This document shows positions 5,182 through 9,983 of a DNA stretch of 9,983 nucleotides, piece after piece. Both the position numbers and the translations under genes were made by a program. Positions within the stretch are counted from its first letter, which is position 1. The number at the start of each line of letters is the position of its first letter. Source of the stretch: Pseudooctadecabacter sp. (lineage in GTDB: Bacteria; Pseudomonadota; Alphaproteobacteria; Rhodobacterales; Rhodobacteraceae). A model generated the notes under the pieces. The model was not told the DNA's origin and searched no databases. It worked only from the letters and a program-made list of their open reading frames with translations. The DNA lies in contig JAHDFG010000027.1 in the NCBI GenBank assembly GCA_020628265.1, positions 1 to 9,983 on the forward strand. Reading direction: 5' to 3'.

Positions 5182-6780
5182 TTAACCGATTGCAGCGGCT
5201 TTGACATCTTCGTCGATGAACGGGACATACTGCGCGAAATTGTCGGCAAACATGTCCACAAGCTTTTGCGCCTGCGCATCATAGGCTGCGCCGTCGGCCC
5301 ATGTTTCACGCGGGTTGAGCAGCACATCATCCACGCCTTCGCAGGTCACGGGCACATCGAAACCAAAGTTCGCGTCCTTGCGGAACTGGCCTTCGACCAG
5401 CGTGCCGTTGAGGGCCGAGGTCAGCAGGGCGCGCGTTGCCTTGATCGGCATGCGGCTACCTGTGCCATAGGCGCCACCCGTCCAGCCAGTGTTCACCAGC
5501 CAGCAGGTTGCACCGTGGCTCGCGATCTTGGAGCGCAGCAGGTTGCCGTACACCTCGGGCCGGCGCGGCATGAAGGGTGCGCCGAAACAGGTGGAGAACG
5601 TGGGCTCGGGCTCGGTCACACCGCGCTCCGTTCCCGCGACCTTGGAGGTGAAGCCCGACAGGAAGTGGTACATGGCCTGCGCAGGTGTCAGGCGGGCGAT
5701 CGGAGGCAACACACCAAAGGCATCACATGTGAGCATGATGATATTCTTCGGATGGCCGCCCAAGGCGCTTTCAGACGCGTTGCTGATGTAGTTCAGCGGG
5801 TAAGCGCAGCGCATGTTCGCCGTCAGGCTGTCGTCATTGAAATCGAGTTCAAGCGTTTCGGGGTCGAACACCATATTCTCGATCACGGTGCCGGGCATCT
5901 GGGTCGTGGCGTAGATTTCAGGTTCCGCTTCGGGGTTCAGGCCGATGGTTTTCGCGTAGCAGCCACCCTCGAAGTTGAAGATGCCGCGGTCGGACCAGCC
6001 GTGTTCGTCGTCACCAATCAGCGTGCGGTTGGGGTCCGCGGACAGGGTGGTCTTGCCGGTGCCGGACAGACCGAAGAACACCGCGCTGTCGACAGGGTTG
6101 CCCTGTGCGTGGTTGGCCGAGCAGTGCATCGGCATGATGTCTTTTTCGGGCAGCAGGTAGTTCAGCAGCGTGAACACCGACTTCTTGTTCTCGCCTGCGT
6201 ATTCCGTCCCCGCGATCAGGATCAGGTTCCGGTCGAAGTTCATGGTGATGACCGTTTCGGACCGGCAGCCGTGCCGCTCAGGGTCGGCCTTGAAGCTCGG
6301 GCAGTTGATGACCGTCCAGTCCGGCGTGAACGTCTCAAGCTCGGACGCCTCGGGGCGGCGCATCATGTGGCGGATGAACAGACCGTGCCACGCCAGTTCC
6401 GTGACAAACCGCACATCCAGCCGGTGTGCGGGGTCCGCACCCCCGAACAGGTCCTGCACGAAGTAATCCTTGCCGCCCATATGGGCCACCATGTCGTCGT
6501 AAAGACGATCAAAGGCGTCGGGTTCCATCGCGGCGTTGTTGTCCCACCAGATGGTGTTTTCGGTCTTGGCCGACCGCACCACATGTTTGTCCTTGGGCGA
6601 GCGGCCCGTGAACTTGCCCGTGGTGACAAGGAACGTGCCGCCTTTGCCGTTCTGACCCTCGCCGCGTTCCACGGCCAGCGCCTGAATCTCGGCTTCGGCG
6701 TAGTTATAATAGACATGGCCCAGTCCGGTGATGCCCTGTTGGGGCAGCTTCATGGAAGGGTTGACCGTGCCGTGGTCCAT
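5182..6780 (-). CDS. pckA: Phosphoenolpyruvate carboxykinase (ATP)
   Basis: ATP-dependent PEP carboxykinase, which converts oxaloacetate and ATP to PEP, CO2 and ADP, the entry step of gluconeogenesis in the cytosol. The 532-residue length fits the family. Visible landmarks are TGKFTGRSPKDK (54-65, substrate-binding Arg60), NCPSF (159-163), GENKKS (196-201, metal-binding Lys), MHCSAN (218-223, metal-binding His219), the P-loop GLSGTGKTTLS (237-247), kinase-2 motif LIGDDEHGWSD (254-264, Asp257/Asp258), and SKVAGTERGVTEPEP (379-393). All key residues appear intact. ATG 6780 is chosen because AGGAG lies 7 bases upstream; a longer frame to 6837 has no such site. It is followed closely by the DUF3859-like gene and is divergent from chvI, an arrangement known from other alphaproteobacteria. 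Phased repeats in the upstream gap suggest transcriptional control by a carbon-responsive regulator. Confidence 0.97.
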   Translation of the reverse strand: MDHGTVNPSMKLPQQGITGLGHVYYNYAEAEIQALAVERGEGQNGKGGTFLVTTGKFTGRSPKDKHVVRSAKTENTIWWDNNAAMEPDAFDRLYDDMVAHMGGKDYFVQDLFGGADPAHRLDVRFVTELAWHGLFIRHMMRRPEASELETFTPDWTVINCPSFKADPERHGCRSETVITMNFDRNLILIAGTEYAGENKKSVFTLLNYLLPEKDIMPMHCSANHAQGNPVDSAVFFGLSGTGKTTLSADPNRTLIGDDEHGWSDRGIFNFEGGCYAKTIGLNPEAEPEIYATTQMPGTVIENMVFDPETLELDFNDDSLTANMRCAYPLNYISNASESALGGHPKNIIMLTCDAFGVLPPIARLTPAQAMYHFLSGFTSKVAGTERGVTEPEPTFSTCFGAPFMPRRPEVYGNLLRSKIASHGATCWLVNTGWTGGAYGTGSRMPIKATRALLTSALNGTLVEGQFRKDANFGFDVPVTCEGVDDVLLNPRETWADGAAYDAQAQKLVDMFADNFAQYVPFIDEDVKAAAIG

Positions 6781-6801
6781 TGTCTCGCTCCTGCGTTGAA
6801 G

Positions 6802-6818
6802 GGGGCCACCGCGGCCCC
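6802..6818 (-). repeat. GC-rich hairpin in the pckA leader
   Basis: GGGGCC (6802-6807) pairs with GGCCCC (6813-6818) across 5 bases. On the pckA mRNA it would be a tight 6-bp stem about 10 bases upstream of the ribosome site AGGAG. No T-run follows, so it is not an attenuator of the usual kind; it could stabilise the mRNA 5' end. Confidence 0.5.
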
Positions 6819-6872
6819 TGTGCTTTGGGCTTAACATGATGATTTTGCGGCTGGATAGACGGCTTTGTCGCA

Positions 6873-6906
6873 GTTAGCGCAACCAAATGAACGTTAGCGC
6901 AACCAA
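6873..6906. promoter_or_regulatory. Two phased direct repeats GTTAGCGCAACCAA
   Basis: The 14-base word occurs exactly at 6873-6886 and again at 6893-6906, 20 bases apart, about two helical turns, so both would face the same side of DNA. Each copy contains GTTAGCGCAAC, which is one base short of the palindrome GTTAGCGCTAAC, with a central GCGC as in many LacI/GalR-family operators. They lie 93-126 bases before the pckA start and 184-217 before chvI, so pckA is the nearer target. In Sinorhizobium a LacI/GalR-type protein, PckR, controls pckA; whether these repeats are its sites here is inference. Confidence 0.6.
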
Positions 6907-7089
6907 GGCAGCCTTCCGCCGCTGCGGGGCAGCCAAGTGAGACATTTTAGTCATTGGTTACCCTTTTTGTGGGCACAACTCGGGCACGATTGCGCTGTTT
7001 TTTCAATTTTGGATTGATTCGCGCCCCCGACACGGGGCAAAACGAAAGAAAACAGGCAATAAAAATTTGAGCAGTAGAGGGGCAGCTAC

Positions 7090-7791
7090 ATGTCACGAAT
7101 CGCACTTGTGGACGACGATCGGAATATTCTGACGTCCGTTCAAATCACGTTGGAGGCCGAAGGCTTTGACGTGGAAACCTACAACGATGGCCAGCAAGCG
7201 CTGGACGCGTTCAACAAGCGTCTGCCGGATATGGCCGTGCTGGATATCAAGATGCCGCGCATGGACGGTATGGATCTGCTGCAGCGTCTGCGCCAGAAAA
7301 CCACGATGCCGGTCATTTTCTTGACATCCAAAGATGACGAGATTGATGAGGTTCTGGGCCTGCGGATGGGCGCGGACGACTACGTCAAGAAGCCGTTCTC
7401 GCAGCGTCTGCTGGTCGAACGTATCCGCGCACTTCTGCGCCGTCAGGACGCAATCTCGGGTGAGGTTGTAGATGAAACCGAAGAGACCAAGATCATGGTC
7501 CGCGGTGATCTGTCCATGGACCCCCTGCGTCATGCGGTAAAATGGAAGGGCAACGATGTGTCCCTGACCGTGACCGAATTCCTGTTGCTGCAGGCGCTGG
7601 CACAGCGCCCCGGCTTCGTGAAGTCACGCGACCAACTGATGGACGTGGCCTATGACGATCAGGTTTACGTGGACGACCGGACCATCGACAGCCACATCAA
7701 GCGTCTGCGCAAGAAGATGCGCACGGCCGATGATGAATTCTCGGCGATCGAGACACTTTATGGTATCGGGTACCGGTACAACGAAGAGTAG
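7090..7791 (+). CDS. chvI: Two-component response regulator ChvI
   Basis: An OmpR/PhoB-type DNA-binding response regulator of 233 residues, partner of ChvG. The receiver domain (about 1-120) has the acidic cluster Asp8-Asp9-Asp10, phosphoacceptor Asp52 (AVLDIKMPRMDG), Thr79 (FLTSKDD) and Lys101 (DYVKKPF). The winged-helix domain (about 135-232) shows SLTVTEFLLLQALAQRPGFVKS, the recognition segment VDDRTIDSHIKRLRKKM, and the wing ETLYGIGYRYN. In alphaproteobacteria ChvI governs acid and envelope stress and exopolysaccharide genes, and host association in Agrobacterium and Sinorhizobium. The start ATG follows GAGGGG at about 7 bases. It is divergent from pckA and is followed after 11 bases by chvG, so the two form an operon. 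The specific name rests on sequence feel plus the pckA/chvG/hprK context. Confidence 0.93.
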   Translation: MSRIALVDDDRNILTSVQITLEAEGFDVETYNDGQQALDAFNKRLPDMAVLDIKMPRMDGMDLLQRLRQKTTMPVIFLTSKDDEIDEVLGLRMGADDYVKKPFSQRLLVERIRALLRRQDAISGEVVDETEETKIMVRGDLSMDPLRHAVKWKGNDVSLTVTEFLLLQALAQRPGFVKSRDQLMDVAYDDQVYVDDRTIDSHIKRLRKKMRTADDEFSAIETLYGIGYRYNEE

Positions 7792-7802
7792 ATAGGCAGA
7801 CC

Positions 7803-9542
7803 ATGACGGTTGCCCCCAAAATCGACGTACGCGATCTGAAGTCCGTCCGCGCCGCTGCGCGCGAGACGGGCGGCGTCGTTTTGGGAGACGATTTTGTAGC
7901 GCCACGCCCCGAAGACGCGCACGCGCAGGAACGCCGCAGTCGCGGCATCTTTCAGTTGCGCCGGTCCCCGTTGGCGCGAAAGATCATCACTTTCAATCTT
8001 CTCGCGCTGATCATTCTGGTGGCGGGTGTTCTGTACCTGAACCCCGCGCGCGACAACCTTGCCTATCAGCGCGGTTCGGCCATGGTGAACGAGGTTGAGC
8101 TGATCGCCGACGTTTTTGAGGCGCAGTTGCCTGTCAACGCGCCCGTTAACCTGATGTCCGGCGACGGTGCGGATGCACGGATCACACTGCAGAACCTTGA
8201 TCTGCGCGGCGGCGTTGACGTCTACCTGCTCGATACCCAAGGCAATCTGGTTGAGCGTTGGTCCGATCCGACGCCCGATGATGTCGCCGTTCCTGGCCTT
8301 GAGCGTGAGGGCACCGGTGTATTCATCACGCGTGCCCTTGCCAGTATTTGGGACAAGGCCTCCAGCCTGCTTGGCGGAACGACGGAGGCGCCTGCCGCCG
8401 TAGATCTGAGTGACGTTCTGCCCGAACAGGTTGCAGCCACGTTGGAAACCGGAACCTGGGTCGATCCGCGAACAGATGCAGATGGTCGGTCCTATTTCAG
8501 CGTTTTGACGCCCGTCGTGCAGCAGGGCGGAACGCCCGTTGGCGTCATCGCGCTGGTGTCATTGCCGGGCGAGCTAGACGCTTTGGTGACCCATGATCGG
8601 GAGCAACTTTTGCAGATGTTCGTGATCGGCGTGATCATTTCCATCATCCTCAGTCTCATTCTCGCATCGACCATTGCGAACCCGCTGTCCGATCTGGCGG
8701 ATGCCGCCGAACTGGGACGCGACCGCAATGCGCGCAAAATGTCGCCCCACCGCATTCGTATTCCGGACCTGACGGGACGACCGGATGAGATTGGCCGCCT
8801 CTCGGGCGCGCTGCGCGGCATGGTGTCCGCCCTTTTTGAGCGGATTGAAGGGAATGAACAATTCGCTGCAGACGTCGCGCACGAAATTAAGAACCCGCTC
8901 GCCTCATTGCGGTCTGCAGTCGGTACGCTTCGCCTCGCCAAGAAAGAAGAACACCGCCAGCGGATGCTGGATGTCATTGAACACGACGTTCAGCGCCTTG
9001 ACCGCCTTGTCAGCGATATTTCCAACGCCTCCCGCCTGGACTCCGAACTGGTGAAAGAAGAGGAAGAGCGGTTCAACCTGATCAAGACGCTGGATCACCT
9101 GACCGAATTCCTTGGCAATCAGGCCAAACAGAAGGGTGTCGATTTCATCTCTGATCTGCCAAAGGATCCGATTGAGGTCATGGGCCTTGAGGGGCGTCTG
9201 GCGCAGGTCTTTGTGAACCTCATCTCCAACGCGATCTCCTTTTGTGAGGATGGCGATGCCATCCGCGTTTGGGTCCGCAAACGGGACAACCGCGTTCTGG
9301 TCGTTGTGGAAGACACCGGCCCCGGCATCCCTGAAGGTGCGTTGCAGAAGGTGTTCCAACGGTTCTACTCCGAACGTCCCGAACAGCAGTTTGGCGACAA
9401 CTCCGGCCTCGGGCTGGCGATCTCCAAGCAGATTGTCGAAGCTCATGGCGGTGTGATCTGGGCTGAAAACATTCGTCCGACGGACGCGGATATCGGGTCC
9501 GAACCTCTCGGCGCGCGGTTCGTGGTTGGTCTGCCGGTCTAG
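7803..9542 (+). CDS. chvG: Sensor histidine kinase ChvG
   Basis: A 579-residue membrane sensor kinase that phosphorylates ChvI. Order of parts: about 60 cytoplasmic residues, rich in Arg near 43-60; TM1 about 61-79 (IITFNLLALIILVAGVLYL); a periplasmic domain about 80-268, which includes the YLLDTQGNLVERWSD strand of a sensor fold; TM2 about 272-292 (MFVIGVIISIILSLILAST); HAMP; HisKA with AHEIKNPLASLRS, phosphoacceptor His360; and HATPase with N box NLISNA (472-477), G1 DTGPGIP (504-510), F-box VFQRFYS and G2 SGLGLAISKQ. All kinase motifs are intact. In relatives the periplasmic domain is held inactive by ExoR; no exoR is in this window. The ribosome site is modest. The stop TAG abuts the ATG of hprK, so the operon continues. 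Confidence 0.95.
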   Translation: MTVAPKIDVRDLKSVRAAARETGGVVLGDDFVAPRPEDAHAQERRSRGIFQLRRSPLARKIITFNLLALIILVAGVLYLNPARDNLAYQRGSAMVNEVELIADVFEAQLPVNAPVNLMSGDGADARITLQNLDLRGGVDVYLLDTQGNLVERWSDPTPDDVAVPGLEREGTGVFITRALASIWDKASSLLGGTTEAPAAVDLSDVLPEQVAATLETGTWVDPRTDADGRSYFSVLTPVVQQGGTPVGVIALVSLPGELDALVTHDREQLLQMFVIGVIISIILSLILASTIANPLSDLADAAELGRDRNARKMSPHRIRIPDLTGRPDEIGRLSGALRGMVSALFERIEGNEQFAADVAHEIKNPLASLRSAVGTLRLAKKEEHRQRMLDVIEHDVQRLDRLVSDISNASRLDSELVKEEEERFNLIKTLDHLTEFLGNQAKQKGVDFISDLPKDPIEVMGLEGRLAQVFVNLISNAISFCEDGDAIRVWVRKRDNRVLVVVEDTGPGIPEGALQKVFQRFYSERPEQQFGDNSGLGLAISKQIVEAHGGVIWAENIRPTDADIGSEPLGARFVVGLPV

Positions 9543-9983
9543 ATGCTGTCGGTCCCGCTTAAGACCACGCCGGACGGTAACATCCAACTCCATGCGACAA
9601 CGATCGACATCGATGGACGCGGTCTTGTGCTGGTCGGCCCGTCGGGCAGCGGCAAGTCCGGTCTCGCACTCAAACTTATGGCGCTCGGTGCGACACTTGT
9701 GGCCGATGATGTTACCCTCATCAGCGCAGAATCCGCCCGCCTTGAGGCCCGCTGCCCCCCGTCTATCGCAAACCGGATTGAGGCCCGAGGGCTTGGAATT
9801 TTGCAGGCCGAAACAGCCCCCGCCCCCGTGTCCGCAGTTCTTGATCTGGGTCGGTTGGAGGCCGAGAGGCTGCCTGCTGCAAGGACGGTTTCAATCTTGG
9901 GGCAAGACGTCGTATTGCTTCACAAATTCGAGACGCCCTATTTTGCCGAGGCGGTTCTTCACTACATGCGTTGGGGCAGGGTG
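9543..9983 (+). CDS. hprK: HPr kinase/phosphorylase, short alphaproteobacterial form (3' end outside window)
   Basis: HPr kinase of the short alphaproteobacterial type, which phosphorylates a Ser of HPr/NPr in the PTS and links carbon and nitrogen state to regulation. The frame runs open to the last base of the window, 147 codons so far. It shows the P-loop GPSGSGKSG (32-40, Lys38, Ser39), LVADDVTLI (about 53-61), matching the HprK acidic motif, and IEARGLGIL (about 79-87), the HprK signature loop. The N-terminal domain of Gram-positive HprK is absent, as is normal in alphaproteobacteria, where the protein is only about 145 residues, so little should be missing. ATG 9543 directly follows the chvG stop (TAGATG) with no strong ribosome site, suggesting coupled translation. 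Genes for an EIIA-Man protein and HPr normally follow; they are not in view. Confidence 0.92.
   Translation, partial: MLSVPLKTTPDGNIQLHATTIDIDGRGLVLVGPSGSGKSGLALKLMALGATLVADDVTLISAESARLEARCPPSIANRIEARGLGILQAETAPAPVSAVLDLGRLEAERLPAARTVSILGQDVVLLHKFETPYFAEAVLHYMRWGRV

Larger units (their letters stand above)
6781..7089. promoter_or_regulatory. Divergent control region between pckA and chvI
   Basis: This 309-base gene-free stretch must hold promoters for pckA (leftward) and chvI (rightward). From left to right it has a GC hairpin in the pckA leader (6802-6818), two 14-base direct repeats (6873-6906), a hairpin GCTGC/GCAGC (6921-6925, 6929-6933), a small palindrome TTGTG-GG-CACAA (6967-6978), an AT-rich run with six T's near 6998-7003, and a CCCCG/CGGGG hairpin (7025-7029, 7033-7037) in the chvI leader. 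A possible chvI promoter is TTGCGC, 17 bases, ATTGAT (6990-7018), but it is weak. No reading frame or RNA gene is evident. Confidence 0.6.

Noticed and set aside
5172..5330. Long N-terminal extension of the DUF3859-like protein overlapping pckA
   Set aside because: The extra residues are a frame-shifted reading of the pckA 3' end and would bury an excellent signal peptide.
4960..6834. A 624-codon open frame on the plus strand, antisense to pckA and the DUF3859-like gene
   Set aside because: The opposite strand encodes PEP carboxykinase with every motif; this frame is Arg/His/Val-rich and has no recognisable domain.
6873..6906. The two 14-base repeats as a tiny CRISPR or iteron array
   Set aside because: There are only two units with 6-base spacing, no cas or replication gene nearby, and the position between divergent core genes fits operators better.

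Overview
The window looks like core chromosome of an alphaproteobacterium of the Rhodobacterales (Roseobacter/Rhodobacter type). This rests on the era / DUF1491 / recO order, a long-form acyl-CoA dehydrogenase recognised as (2S)-methylsuccinyl-CoA dehydrogenase of the ethylmalonyl-CoA pathway, and pckA divergent from a chvI-chvG-hprK operon. Base use is even and GC-rich. No tRNA, rRNA, transposase, integrase, phage gene or CRISPR array was seen.

Layout: (1) 1-1521, plus strand: 3' end of era, a DUF1491 protein and recO, closely packed as one operon, with a strong 22-base palindrome at the era/DUF1491 junction. (2) 1527-2610: a small META-domain lipoprotein gene (minus), convergent with recO and divergent from a gene for a Cys-paired, internally duplicated DUF4189-like protein (plus), which ends at a clear intrinsic terminator. 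(3) 2669-4439, minus strand: mcd, followed past its stop codon by a second, degenerate copy of its own last 12 codons, with a 23-base palindrome between the two tails. (4) 4620-6780, minus strand: pckA and, 10 bases behind it, a gene for a small secreted DUF3859-like protein. (5) 6781-7089: a 309-base divergent control region with two phased 14-base direct repeats and several short hairpins. (6) 7090-9983, plus strand: chvI, chvG and the start of a short alphaproteobacterial hprK that runs off the window.

How the parts fit: Mcd helps assimilate acetyl-CoA into C4 acids, and PEP carboxykinase draws oxaloacetate up to PEP for gluconeogenesis. The divergent ChvG-ChvI system is an envelope/acid stress two-component system. 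The HPr kinase behind it belongs to the nitrogen/carbon-sensing PTS branch of alphaproteobacteria. Placing pckA next to chvIG-hprK is a known alphaproteobacterial arrangement that links central carbon flow with envelope and PTS signalling.

I found no convincing undescribed multi-gene system. The most interesting signals are small: the duplicated mcd tail, the junction palindrome with a 14-codon bridging frame, the phased repeats before pckA, and an inverted repeat before mcd.
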